Shown here: piece by piece, positions 49,708-59,342 of the stretch
Layout of the letters: every line of letters begins with the position of its first letter
Position numbering within the stretch: the stretch's first letter is position 1
Source of the DNA: Breviolum minutum Mf 1.05b.01
Lineage: Eukaryota; Sar; Dinophyceae; Suessiales; Symbiodiniaceae
DNA length: 64,000 nt
Direction of reading: 5' to 3'
Assembly: GCA_000507305.1 (NCBI GenBank)
Contig: DF241719.1
Location: forward strand, 1-64,000
The notes under the pieces: generated by a model
Told to the model about the DNA's origin: nothing
Databases searched by the model: none
The model's input: the letters and a program-made list of their open reading frames with translations, nothing else
Translations under genes and position numbers: made by a program

Positions 49708-49986
49708 ATGTCGAGTATCTTCGCGCAACCTGCCACAACTCCTCCACCACACGCATCCGTATCGGGTATGATGTTCCCGATGCATAGCTCACGGCCAGTC
49801 TTCAAGGCGGTACACCACGGCAGCAAGGCGACAAAGATCAGCTTCAACATCGCCCAAATTCCGCGAGATAAAAATCTGCAGAAAAGCTTCGTTGAGATGT
49901 TCGGAAACCGCTTCGGTTTGAACGCCAAAAAAAGGCTCACGGCAGATTTTGCGGCGTGCGTTTCGAGGGTGATGACTGGGATATGA
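49708..49986 (+). CDS. Small intronless ORF, unknown
   Basis: This is a plus-strand ORF of 92 residues from a true ATG (MSSIFAQPATTPPPHASVSG ... FGNRFGLNAKKRLTADFAA). The middle shows a clear G/C third-position preference, unlike chance frames nearby. It lies opposite to the main gene direction and has no recognised domain. It may be a retroposed copy, a lone exon or a real small gene. Confidence 0.35.
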   Translation: MSSIFAQPATTPPPHASVSGMMFPMHSSRPVFKAVHHGSKATKISFNIAQIPRDKNLQKSFVEMFGNRFGLNAKKRLTADFAACVSRVMTGI

Positions 49987-51170
49987 TCAAAGTCTCAACG
50001 TTGAAACATGCAGTAGAAGTCTCACCCCTGGACCCTGGTGTTTTGACTCTAGAATCCTGATCTTCCTGTGCTTCCTTGCGCCTGTTAAGAATAGGACATG
50101 GTTCCATTTCGACGTAAAACGCGGGGGGAGGGGATCTGATCTCGTTTACATAAACGAGAAAACCGTCCAATTGCACAAGATATTTGTTGCATCTATTTCA
50201 CAAGTTGATGGTTACCCTCCAGTAATCTAAGCAATGGATAATGCACCTGGATTGGAAAAAAGAGAGGTATGTCCGATTGAACATGGGGATTTTCCAGCCA
50301 TCGCCATGCCAACTATGTTATATTACCGGAGGGTTAGCTCGTTTATTGCCAAAAAAAACGACATGGAAAACGTCGTGACCGGCACCTGCATCCATGGGCC
50401 GATCAGCTGATCACAGCCTCAGACTTCAATGCTGATCGAATTGATGGGTTTCAACCAACCCATTTGAAAAATGTGCGCAAGTCAAATTGGATCATTTCCC
50501 CCATGGCTGAAAATTCCAAAAATGTTTGAAGTGATGTTAAGAGTTTCTGACGCTTCTAGTGATGCTAGTAGAAAATGGCGTTGAATCTATCGAACACTGT
50601 GTTGTACAAGATTTTCTCAACTATCATCCTGCTTGCATCGGCTTCATTTTTGCTCGCGACACAAAAAAACTGTACGAAATCAGCGTGTCCATCTTGTTGG
50701 TAATGCACCCAGGAGAATGCTGACACCTTTGATCGAGTATGGTTCCCTCAACCCCTTAGGAAGTCAGGTTCATCAACCTGTTTTCATGTTGTTAAAAGTG
50801 GAAAACTACCCTCTTTTTGTTAACTAACATGCCTGGAAAATGGACCTTTTGAAGATGTATTTCCCTATTGAAAATGGTGAAAATTGTCCATTGCAATCGC
50901 CATTTTTCTAGTTTACCCAGGTGAAAACATCCAAAACCCAATCAAACTTAGGCCCCCAAGAGCCATAAGGTAGGGGCACTTATTTCGGGGTGAAATTTCA
51001 CCCCAGGCAAACCCAGTTCTTTTCGGCCATTTCTACTGGATCCGAGCCCGCCTGGTAGATTTGTTTGCGTCAGCTTCGTCACGAAGGCCGAAGCTGAAGA
51101 CCATCCAGAAATTCGGCAAATCCACATGAGCAACACGACCTGTCTTCACTGAAAGCTTAGTGACTGTATC

Positions 51171-51277
51171 TAGTTGGATGTTTCCAAAAATTGGGGTACC
51201 CCCAAATGGATGGTTTATAAGGGAAAACCCTATTAAAACGGATGATTTGGGGGTACACCTATTTTTGGAAACACCCA
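51171..51277. repeat. Hairpin repeat family 11
   Basis: The arms TTGGATGTTTCCAAAAATTG and the inverse TATTTTTGGAAACACC enclose a paired GGGTACCCCCAAAT block. A second copy is at 504-608, about 50 kb away. Confidence 0.75.
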
Positions 51278-52143
51278 GTTGATGGTTCCAACCCATCCGA
51301 AAAATATGCTCGTCAAATTGGGAATCTTCCCCAAAGTTCGGGGTGATAAATAAAACATATTTGAGTTGCCACCACCTAGGTATTCATCACACCAGTTTTT
51401 TTCTCCCCTCAACAACTTAGCTGCGCATAAACACGGTGATAGGGTTGCCCAACCATTTCTGATATGAAGGGTTGTAGCCCTATAACCCTGTCTTTGTGCA
51501 GCTAAGAAAAACGTGTTCATGAAAATACCTTCCAAGGTCCTTTTATAGTAATTGTTATACCCGGTCCGAAAGGTTCAGCAAAAAGAGAGCCTGAAAATCT
51601 TCCGGATTTTTGTTCGACGCTTCGAAGCAAAAAGACAACAACATTCTGGGAAATGTTTCACCGACAAAACTAAGCCCTCAAATCATGGATTTTGTTTCCG
51701 GTTGTACTTAACCTAGCTGAAAAAAAATGTGTCAACTGAGGCACGAAAAAAAAACGGGGTCCTTTAAATAGTTGTTGTTTAATGAGGGGATCCTTATGTC
51801 ATGCTTTATGAAGTCATCCCTATCTAATATGGGTCTGATTTCATCCCCGCATAAACCCAAAAACAACCAGTTATATACCCAAAATGGTAGTTGTAGTCCC
51901 TATATACCCTATATATATATGAATGTCACCCAGCTCTCGCACTGCTCTTCCTTTTTCTCCAAACAGGGCACTGTGAGTAAAGAAAGGATGGCGCCATCGG
52001 AACAAGCGAAAGAGGTGGTCATCTTCGTAAGCCACTGAAAAGGTGGAGTCAGCAGCAGATGTACCACCAGCAGCTTCAATCCAGATCCATCCCATCACAG
52101 TGTCCACAGCAATGAGGCATGTCTGTGCGACACGGATCAATTG

Positions 52144-55100
52144 CTAAGTTGGTTTAAAGGAATGCACCAAATGTGGGAATATTGAAGAGCAAGCCAGGAT
52201 TTTGTCTCTACTTCGCTGAGGCAGTCGCACAAAAAGATTCTCGGCCGCCAGTTCTTGAACATACGACTCGAGTGTTGATAATTGGCGAAGTCGCATTCTC
52301 CAAAGGATCTCTAGCAGCGGTAAGTCTGAATGATACATATATATTGCACCTCCTCCCCTGACTCCCCCCGGCGTCAGCTGAGCAGCTTTGGGGATATTCA
52401 AGGAAGCCAGCAGGACGTCCCACCGCTTTCTAAAAGTAGCTGGTGAAGCAGGGTAGAGCAGCTGATCTCTTGGAACGTCTCGAAAAATATGTGAAATCCA
52501 GAAGACTGCAAGAGGGTCACGAATGCGAGCATGTTGAGTCACACCTTTGCCACGCCGTCCCGATTTGGGAGAGCGAATCTTCAAGAAGCACACAGATTCC
52601 GTCAAGGCAGCTTCATCAGCTAACAATAAATCAGCACGTACCGCTCTGAGCGGCTCGCCCACCCTCATGGCACCGTAAAAAGCCAAAATTAGAATACCAG
52701 ACCAGCGAAGCCAGCCCCAGCTGATCGCCAGAGCCAACATGCTATCCAGAATCACCTTAGGCAACGGGGGCCTATGACTGACAGGCTGAGCTACTTCCCA
52801 TCGAGCAAGAAGGTCCCAACCCTCTCGAATGCGGCCACGGTGGTCCGGAAACTGTTGCTGCAGGAGGACCACTAAATGTCGAAAAACGTACATAGGTCCT
52901 GACTTCGAATAAAAATGCATGCCAAAAGCTCTCAGGAAAAGAAGCATCCGAGAAGGATCCGATCTAACCCACTCCCAGCTTTCGAAAGGCAACTCTGATT
53001 GCAACCAATCCAGAAACTGCTGATAAGCCCTATCCTGAACCAACCGAGTAGCAGCTTGCACCATAGGTACTTCATCCAACGTGGATGGAGCATTAAGAGG
53101 CCTTTGTCGTTTCCTGGGGCCAGGATTTGCAGCTTCCCCGATTCTTCTTCCACAGCTTCTGCAACAGCCTGCTATGTCCAGCTTTCTCTGTCTCTTAACA
53201 GGCTTCATTCCTTCCGCAACAGCAGCTGCTAAAAGACGGCACAATGAGGACGGGTAGGCCTCTGCCGCCTTTGTCCATGACACACCGTGCTGAACCGAAT
53301 ATCCAGTGAGTCTGATGTGAGGGGATGTACACTTGCAAAGGTGCTTTTGATTCTTCAAGCTAGTATTTGTGAGAAATCTAGTGCGCTTCCGCCATCCAGC
53401 TCCATACCGACAATAGTCGGTGAGGAAAAAATCAAATCCAGGGTGGCCTGCAACTTTCTGCCATTCTTCCAAGTCCCAAAGAAATGACAGCCAAGGATTT
53501 TCAATCCAAATGATCATCTTTCGTGAGTTCGCCCTCAGAGTCAATGATGCGAGCCAAATTGCAAAAACATTTCCTTCGTGAATCTTCTTGCCCATTGTTG
53601 ACGTAACATTGGGCAAGCCATATGGACATAGTCGGCTTCTGACGGCCGGCCTGACCGCTCGACTGAAGGATGAACACACCGGCCCTGCGGCCATAGAGTA
53701 GAAGCAATCAGCTTCCACCAATTGTTCAATCTCCAGTTGGATATCACGGTCAAGTAAGTTTTCTCGATTGCTATTACGAATATCATAAGTCAGAACCCAT
53801 TTGCCAGTCTTGTTCGCTAGAGCTCTAGCTGCACCCCGACTTCCCGAAAATAAATCCAGATGTCCTCTGTGAGTCAGCGTCTTGTCTTTGCAGTTTCGAG
53901 GGAAAACAAACTGGCTCTTCGGCAGACGCTCCAGCAAATGCAGAGCTCGGTCAGACAGGTGATCCACAGGCATCCATGGCTCGGCGCGGAACGCGGGTGG
54001 ACTGACTGCAACCTTAGTTTTACCCCCCTGCCTAGCACGGTCAGCAAAAAAGGCTCGTCGCTCCAGCTTTCGATCAGTGAGCTTCTCAACGGCAGCAACC
54101 CCAGGTGCAGTGTAGACTGGGAGACGAGCAGCTGCAAGATCATCCAACTCGCACTTCGCCAGCATATCATCCATGGACGAAAAATCGCCAGCAAGAGCCT
54201 GCTTTAACCAGTCCGGCTCAGGGATCGAAGGTTCACGAACTTCACGGCACCTCGTAGGATCGTCTGCAGGGTTTGCATGGCTCTGCACATACTGAATGTA
54301 AGAGTAGGATCCAAAACCAAGCAATGTAGGGAGCGCCTTGCGGAGCCGAGAGTTCAGGCACTTAGAGCTCGATCGGCCCTTAGTAATTGCACCACAAACC
54401 ACCTGAGAGTCCGAAGCAATGTGCAGCCGGGATGAAGGTGAACATCGGCCTCGTCTAGCTTCGCACTCAAGAAATGCGTCCATCTCGCTAAGGTTTATGT
54501 GCTTGCTTCCTCTGACCTTCCGCCTATCTCTGCACTCAAACTTTTGCGAAGCAGCCAGCGCAGCCCAAACAGGATGAGCCCGAAGAGGTCCATCAGGTAG
54601 TTCGTCATTAGGGTCCAAAACCCCACGTGCTCGTTGAAGCGCTTTCCACGGTGACAAAATGCGGTTCCAAACAGATTTGGCTAATGCATGCCTGTTTAGC
54701 TCTTGAAGGAAAGGACGTGGCAAAGGAACTGAGACTTCTGCCTTCCAATCGGATGACGCATCAACCATGGACAGCTCTGCATCCGTCCTCGCTCTGAGAT
54801 CGGTCGTCATCAACGGAGCTAAGACTGCAAGCGACCACAGCTCTGCTATCAGCGATCCAGATAAAGGAAAAACTTCACCATAGTCATGATCAGAAATCTC
54901 GTCGAAAATGCAGTCTAAAAGGCACATGCAACGCTTGCGAAGTTGAGCAACTGCTGTCCAAGCTCCTGCAAGCACTTCGAGAAGCTTCTTCGACCCATAA
55001 CCAAGACGAGCTATCCTGGCCGTGATCAACGTAACTGGTAGCGTACGCTGAGGTTGAGCTGCTACCAATCCTCTCTCGCCATCCAACTGGGAGCCCCAAA

Positions 55101-56781
55101 AATCTGTCTTCAAAGAACGGCGCACCCTTTTCGCATCATTAGGTTTAAGCCCGACACTCTTGTAAACTTCCACCATATCATCAGCAGCTGCCATAGCAGG
55201 AGAGAGTTCCGATGGAGGAGCACCAGACTGCAGTTTCTCTAGCATCACCAGATCGTCTATGACGATGCCCACGGCAAAGGTTTGGTCCCGCGGAATCCTG
55301 CCTCGAAGCGATAATAGGTCAGTCATGCCAAAGATCCCATTGTCCAAACCAAGACGGATGTGGCTCTGCTGACCATATTCTACAGAGTTTCTGTCGCCCA
55401 TCGCCATAGTGGCTAAGCACGGCACGTACCTGCCACTAGGGCTGCCAGAAGTATTGCTGAAGCACTTGTACTGTTGTGCTTCAAGCTCGGTCAAAGTGAC
55501 CTTGATAGCATTCCTGCGGCAGCGGCTGTTTCCAACTCTGTAGAAAAAGTAAAAATCCTTCAAGTCTTCCGCAGAAACGGCCAAAACCTCGGAGGGCAGC
55601 AATTCGAACTGAGTGAGCAAGGTGGAAGTGGCCATAGACTGTGTCCATCGGCCTAGCTGTTCTTCTCTAAGGTTTTGGGGACGACTATCCATGATAAGTC
55701 GGTCGACTTCCAAACTCTTTGGCAAACTGAAAAGTCCAGCACGAAACTTCATAGGGATATCCTCTGCTGGGTGGATAGCCAACCTCTGAGTAGAGTCGAG
55801 GTTCTTCAGGAGCTTCAAAATCTGAGGTCGAAGGCCACTTACATGCACCGGCGGTGGAGAGACTTCATCTTCAGGAAGTGCCAGCGCCAAGGGATCATTG
55901 TACCAAGCAGCAGTGGTTTCGTCGAAGTAAGGAGCGGGGTCAAAGGTTGGCGCACCTGTGAATCGAATGCGGTCGGCCTCAATAGGCTTTGCAACTTGGA
56001 TATCAGCTCCAGTTATGGATGACTTGCAAATTTTTGAGCCACCCCCAGAAGAGGCACCATAGTTGCTGCACATGCCAGCCAGCGAAGTTGCCAATGAAGA
56101 TATCTGGTCTTCCAAACTCTCAACTTTGCTTGCGGTGCGGCCCATCTCAGCAGCTGTGACTTCGGGAGAATCAGCCCACAGCTGCATGACCCTCTCCAAT
56201 CTACTAACGACTCCTCTTTGTTCTCCAGTTAATCTTCTTCGAAGTGAAAAACCCTTGGGCGCTGCACCAGGTTGTCCAAGGTGCAGCCAATTCAGCAAAA
56301 GTATCACAGCATTGACTCCTCTCTGAAAAGATGTGGTAGAAAACGACTTGGCCTGCTGATCACGCTTCGTGTACGGCAGGGGAATGGGCCACACTGGCCC
56401 TGAGGTACGAATGCTCTGCGCATCGTCAGCCCTGGCTCGAAAGCTGGAGAAAAGAAAAGTCCGAAGGCGGCCACAACGACTGACCAAAATCCATCGAACC
56501 ACTGAATTCCAAAAGTCTGTAGCTCTAGCAGTAGAAGCCCGAGCACCTGGCAAGCGTCTAGCAGCTCCGTATGATTCTCTGCAGGCATCACCAGGGGATT
56601 TCTCATGCACTGATTGCGAAACATCAAGATTAGGCTGGGCATCCAAAGGTCCAGCAGCAAAAAAGTCTCGGCAGTCTCCAACCAACTGACTCGTCTCTGT
56701 CTCCTCAACATACTTCAAATGAGAGGAGGACCCAACTCTGTCGAGCCTGTCCATCGAAGACTTGCCAAAAGCACTGTTCAT
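52144..56781 (-). CDS. Pol polyprotein of element 2: RT, RNase H, C5-MTase-like, tyrosine recombinase
   Basis: The frame stays open upstream to 57840, but that part is antiphase to gag; the start chosen is ATG 56781, which overlaps the gag stop as ATGA. The product is 1,545 residues. RT spans about 275-660, with the catalytic pair in VIDDLVM (D509, D510). RNase H spans about 671-845: D674 in MVDAS, E766 in HINLSE, D791 in IASDSQ, D841 in NPADDPTR. A methyltransferase-like domain spans about 974-1190: DLFSGSRGAARAL (motif I), AGPVCSSFS with C1036 (motif IV), IENP at 1093-1096 (motif VI) and WRKRTRFL (motif VIII). The linker at 1206-1222 holds CCRSCG and then NPGP. The tyrosine recombinase spans about 1240-1520: R1373 in GAMRVGE, R1475 in GGVRGGGA, R1495, Y1507 in TLESYVQE. 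The RT, RNase H and recombinase signature residues listed above are present, so the protein may be functional. The methyltransferase call rests on motif order; a Dam-like origin, as in other DIRS elements, is less likely because no DPPY-type motif is seen. Confidence 0.9.
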   Translation of the reverse strand: MNSAFGKSSMDRLDRVGSSSHLKYVEETETSQLVGDCRDFFAAGPLDAQPNLDVSQSVHEKSPGDACRESYGAARRLPGARASTARATDFWNSVVRWILVSRCGRLRTFLFSSFRARADDAQSIRTSGPVWPIPLPYTKRDQQAKSFSTTSFQRGVNAVILLLNWLHLGQPGAAPKGFSLRRRLTGEQRGVVSRLERVMQLWADSPEVTAAEMGRTASKVESLEDQISSLATSLAGMCSNYGASSGGGSKICKSSITGADIQVAKPIEADRIRFTGAPTFDPAPYFDETTAAWYNDPLALALPEDEVSPPPVHVSGLRPQILKLLKNLDSTQRLAIHPAEDIPMKFRAGLFSLPKSLEVDRLIMDSRPQNLREEQLGRWTQSMATSTLLTQFELLPSEVLAVSAEDLKDFYFFYRVGNSRCRRNAIKVTLTELEAQQYKCFSNTSGSPSGRYVPCLATMAMGDRNSVEYGQQSHIRLGLDNGIFGMTDLLSLRGRIPRDQTFAVGIVIDDLVMLEKLQSGAPPSELSPAMAAADDMVEVYKSVGLKPNDAKRVRRSLKTDFWGSQLDGERGLVAAQPQRTLPVTLITARIARLGYGSKKLLEVLAGAWTAVAQLRKRCMCLLDCIFDEISDHDYGEVFPLSGSLIAELWSLAVLAPLMTTDLRARTDAELSMVDASSDWKAEVSVPLPRPFLQELNRHALAKSVWNRILSPWKALQRARGVLDPNDELPDGPLRAHPVWAALAASQKFECRDRRKVRGSKHINLSEMDAFLECEARRGRCSPSSRLHIASDSQVVCGAITKGRSSSKCLNSRLRKALPTLLGFGSYSYIQYVQSHANPADDPTRCREVREPSIPEPDWLKQALAGDFSSMDDMLAKCELDDLAAARLPVYTAPGVAAVEKLTDRKLERRAFFADRARQGGKTKVAVSPPAFRAEPWMPVDHLSDRALHLLERLPKSQFVFPRNCKDKTLTHRGHLDLFSGSRGAARALANKTGKWVLTYDIRNSNRENLLDRDIQLEIEQLVEADCFYSMAAGPVCSSFSRAVRPAVRSRLCPYGLPNVTSTMGKKIHEGNVFAIWLASLTLRANSRKMIIWIENPWLSFLWDLEEWQKVAGHPGFDFFLTDYCRYGAGWRKRTRFLTNTSLKNQKHLCKCTSPHIRLTGYSVQHGVSWTKAAEAYPSSLCRLLAAAVAEGMKPVKRQRKLDIAGCCRSCGRRIGEAANPGPRKRQRPLNAPSTLDEVPMVQAATRLVQDRAYQQFLDWLQSELPFESWEWVRSDPSRMLLFLRAFGMHFYSKSGPMYVFRHLVVLLQQQFPDHRGRIREGWDLLARWEVAQPVSHRPPLPKVILDSMLALAISWGWLRWSGILILAFYGAMRVGEPLRAVRADLLLADEAALTESVCFLKIRSPKSGRRGKGVTQHARIRDPLAVFWISHIFRDVPRDQLLYPASPATFRKRWDVLLASLNIPKAAQLTPGGVRGGGAIYMYHSDLPLLEILWRMRLRQLSTLESYVQELAAENLFVRLPQRSRDKILACSSIFPHLVHSFKPT

Positions 56782-58472
56782 TGGTTTTCTGCAGGCGGAG
56801 AGTCGGACTGACCTCCCCCTGTCTGGGAATGGTTCTTCCCCTTCCCTTTCTGATCGCCTTTGCCTTTTCCTTTCTTTCCTCCTGCTCCTCGGGGATCTTC
56901 TGCTGCTCCAGGAGGATTGCCAACAGGAAGCCTCTTTGCACTCAGCTTTTTCTTCTTCTCCATCAGCAAGTCCACACTGTTCAACCTGTGCAACACCAGA
57001 TCCATCCAGCGGCCATCCACCAGCTTCGTGTGAGCCGTCTCGATCTCCGAGGGGAGAGAATGAGTTGCGAAGGAATGGAATGGAGGGCTGTCCTCCAACG
57101 ACAGTTCCCCCGCCACTACCCAAGCCCCGCGATCTATCGACAACTGATCGCCTTGAGCTATCATCAGGGCGCATCTCGCCCGAGCAGCCTCCACGTCCCC
57201 CATTCGGAGGCAATCCCAAACACCCGCTATGCCCCACAAGAGACGAACAGGTGTCTGATAATTTTGGACCTTGGACCGGAGCTCTAACCAAGCTCGTGCA
57301 GAAATGCTCACGGGGGCCACGCCAGGCATCTGAGTGTGACATTGAAAATCTTCTGCTAGATTCTCCTCGATGACTTCGTAGATAAGCTTCGGTTGATCCA
57401 AAAGGGCCTTCCGAAGTTTCCGTAGTGCAACAGAGCTGCGGTGCGAGCTGCTTGAACTTGACGAGCTCTCTGAAGTTCCGACATAGCCACCGTCGAGGAT
57501 AGCATCCAGCTTGTTGGATACCTTTTTGGTTTTCGCCAATCTGCCAGCAATCTGAGTCAGCTTCAGCAAGGCCACCTGCATAGGGTCGCCCGTTTGAGCA
57601 GCTCCATCTTCCAAACCAGCATCTTCGATCTCGTCCTCGCTTTCTGAGAGAGGATTTTGAGGGCGAGAAGGGCGAGCAGGTAGGTCTCCAAGTCGAGGTT
57701 TCTCTTTTTGAATCAACTTGCCCATAGCTTGAATTTGTGCCATAGGAACTCCAGCAGCCTGAGCCGACTTCACAACTTCGGGATCCAACCCGGGAGGTGC
57801 TTCTGGAACAGCTCGAGGAACAGGGGCCGCAGGAGGCCATTTCGGCGTTGGAGCAGCAGGGACAAAGGACTCGTCCGGCTTCAGTTCCTTCAGGGCAGTA
57901 GTGACCGATGCAATAGCTGCTTCCAAAGATTGCAACCGGTCCTGAACACTCGGCTCACCCACAGCACTAGCAGCCGATTGAAAGGTGAACTGCTGCTCAG
58001 CTATTTGCACCAAAGCAGCAGCGTCAGGCAATCTAGTCGGGCCTTCAGGATCGAACCAAAGATCGGGAGGCTCCTCGTCGTCGGCGTCGTAATGCACCAA
58101 CTCTTCAAAATCGGGATTGAGAAGAGCAACCCACACTTTCACTTTCGGCACGACACGTGCCACACCTTCAACTTCACGATCTTCAAAGGGCACCTGAATA
58201 GCAACAAACTTCGTCAAAGCTTTCTCAGGGAGAATTCTCTTGGCCACTGTCCGATGCCAAGATTTGAAAGGGACTGCAACCACCAAACGCTCTTCGGCTT
58301 CAGTGATAACAACCAAAGCAACTTTTTGAATTCTGGCCCCGTATGGAGCGTGGAAGAGACCGACAGGGTATTCCGAATCAGGGCCTCCACTTCTATCGTC
58401 GGGCAGAACAGCACAGGAGAGAAGTTCCCGATGATGGTCAACCTCCTCCTCGTCAGCCTCAGGCTCAGACAT
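56778..58472 (-). CDS. Gag-like ORF-C of element 2
   Basis: This 564-residue protein lies directly before pol. Its N-terminus is very acidic (MSEPEADEEEVD). A predicted coiled-coil stretch lies near residue 165, followed by a Pro/Ala-rich linker, a serine run (about nine Ser) and a helical, capsid-like block. The C-terminus is Lys/Gly-rich (KKGKGKGDQKGKGK), which could bind RNA in place of a zinc knuckle; no CCHC motif is visible. The ATG overlaps the ORF-B stop (ATGTCTGA) and the TGA overlaps the pol ATG (ATGA). A gag role is inferred from position and composition rather than from a recognised domain. The antisense frame at 57708-58586 is a shadow. Confidence 0.75.
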   Translation of the reverse strand: MSEPEADEEEVDHHRELLSCAVLPDDRSGGPDSEYPVGLFHAPYGARIQKVALVVITEAEERLVVAVPFKSWHRTVAKRILPEKALTKFVAIQVPFEDREVEGVARVVPKVKVWVALLNPDFEELVHYDADDEEPPDLWFDPEGPTRLPDAAALVQIAEQQFTFQSAASAVGEPSVQDRLQSLEAAIASVTTALKELKPDESFVPAAPTPKWPPAAPVPRAVPEAPPGLDPEVVKSAQAAGVPMAQIQAMGKLIQKEKPRLGDLPARPSRPQNPLSESEDEIEDAGLEDGAAQTGDPMQVALLKLTQIAGRLAKTKKVSNKLDAILDGGYVGTSESSSSSSSSHRSSVALRKLRKALLDQPKLIYEVIEENLAEDFQCHTQMPGVAPVSISARAWLELRSKVQNYQTPVRLLWGIAGVWDCLRMGDVEAARARCALMIAQGDQLSIDRGAWVVAGELSLEDSPPFHSFATHSLPSEIETAHTKLVDGRWMDLVLHRLNSVDLLMEKKKKLSAKRLPVGNPPGAAEDPRGAGGKKGKGKGDQKGKGKNHSQTGGGQSDSPPAENQ

Positions 58473-59049
58473 CGAAAGCGTCTGCTGGCCAGATCAGGTC
58501 AGCACGCTCCACGGCCAGCTTTGCCTCCCAACTGGTCGGGAAGCCAGCAAAAACTGATTCACCAAAGTTTTGCCCTTCACCTATGAAAGGCCTCAATGAG
58601 CTGAAACTCCGAAAAAGGCGCACCGGACTGTAAGTGACACCAGCACGATCTCGGCACAAAACGTAGATTTTAGAAGCCAGAGGGTTGGCTCGCCGCCCAG
58701 AAGGACCGCGGTGTTGACCACTCAGAGACCTCTTGAAAAAGTCACCAATCTGCAGCGCAATGCGATGACGCTCCGCCTCACTGATCTCAACCCCCACTGG
58801 AATCTGAGAAGGTGATGTAGGTCCAATCACAGATGAAGAAGCCAGAGAAGGAAGTGGAGGCACAGGTGAAGCCAAGTAGGATTCAGCACCAGCACTGACG
58901 TAGTTCACGGTAAGAGGCCCTGCAGGGGATGCAAAGGAACTCTCAGGCACTGTCGAAGGAGCACTCTCTAAAGCAACCACTCGGGAAGTCAGATCAGCCA
59001 CGTCCCGCCGAAGATGTTGAAGCTCAGCAAGGATGGCAGCCAAACTCAT
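58465..59049 (-). CDS. ORF-B of element 2, unknown function
   Basis: This 194-residue protein has an N-terminal leucine-heptad coiled coil (about residues 3-30), a Ser/Pro-rich middle and a globular C-terminal half with an RANPLASKIYVLCRD segment, ending near IWPADAFDV. Element 1 has an ORF in the same place (40215-40838) with a comparable C-terminal half (YYVVLRG ... RRPWP), so this is a conserved component rather than a chance frame. Its ATG overlaps the ORF-A stop by four bases (ATGA), and its own stop lies inside the first eight bases of the gag ORF. No known domain is recognised; a nucleic-acid-binding or gag-accessory role is only a guess. Confidence 0.65.
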   Translation of the reverse strand: MSLAAILAELQHLRRDVADLTSRVVALESAPSTVPESSFASPAGPLTVNYVSAGAESYLASPVPPLPSLASSSVIGPTSPSQIPVGVEISEAERHRIALQIGDFFKRSLSGQHRGPSGRRANPLASKIYVLCRDRAGVTYSPVRLFRSFSSLRPFIGEGQNFGESVFAGFPTSWEAKLAVERADLIWPADAFDV

Positions 59050-59342
59050 GCGCTCCTCTGCTTAATAGCCAGACCGTTTGCAAAGGACCAACCACGGTGC
59101 CGCACCTGCAGGGAGAGCCACTGGCGCAGAAGGACAATGAGATCCAACAATTGGGAAACCAGAAGTCCTATCAAAATACCAATTGCAATTGAAGGCCAAT
59201 GGATGTCACTTTCTGGGGGAACCACAGGACAAAAAGTGGGATCCCAACGAGGNTGAGGCTCAGATGCTGACCGTACCAAGGAGCTAACCAAGGCTGCAGT
59301 CAGTCCACCAGCCGCGGCCGGAGGAAGACTACGGGCAGACAT
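59046..59342 (-). CDS. ORF-A of element 2, small single-pass membrane protein
   Basis: This 98-residue ORF starts at the first true ATG, 59342; the frame is open to 59366 but begins there with TTG. One strongly hydrophobic segment lies at about residues 49-72 (WPSIAIGILIGLLVSQLL), followed by a basic tail. A single ambiguous base at 59253 gives one unknown residue. Element 1 carries an equally small ORF with one membrane segment in the same leading place, which supports its reality. Its role is unknown; anchoring the polycistronic RNA or gag particles at a membrane is one possibility. The stop overlaps the next ATG (ATGA). Confidence 0.6.
   Translation of the reverse strand: MSARSLPPAAAGGLTAALVSSLVRSASEPXPRWDPTFCPVVPPESDIHWPSIAIGILIGLLVSQLLDLIVLLRQWLSLQVRHRGWSFANGLAIKQRSA

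Noticed and set aside
504..51873. CRISPR arrays, operons, tRNA or rRNA genes
   Set aside because: The short repeats are inverted and dispersed, not evenly spaced direct repeats; no tRNA cloverleaf or rRNA stretch was recognised, and the genes have introns.
53110..53165. Calling the NPGP linker a 2A peptide
   Set aside because: The DxE residues needed ahead of NPGP are absent; kept only as a candidate finding.
56782..57840. Upstream extension of the pol frame of element 2
   Set aside because: It overlaps gag in another frame, is Ser/Arg-rich shadow sequence, and the ATGA overlap at 56781 gives a better start.
57708..58586. Plus-strand open frame of 292 codons over gag
   Set aside because: Antisense shadow of the gag-like ORF; composition is His/Arg/Ser-rich with no family features.
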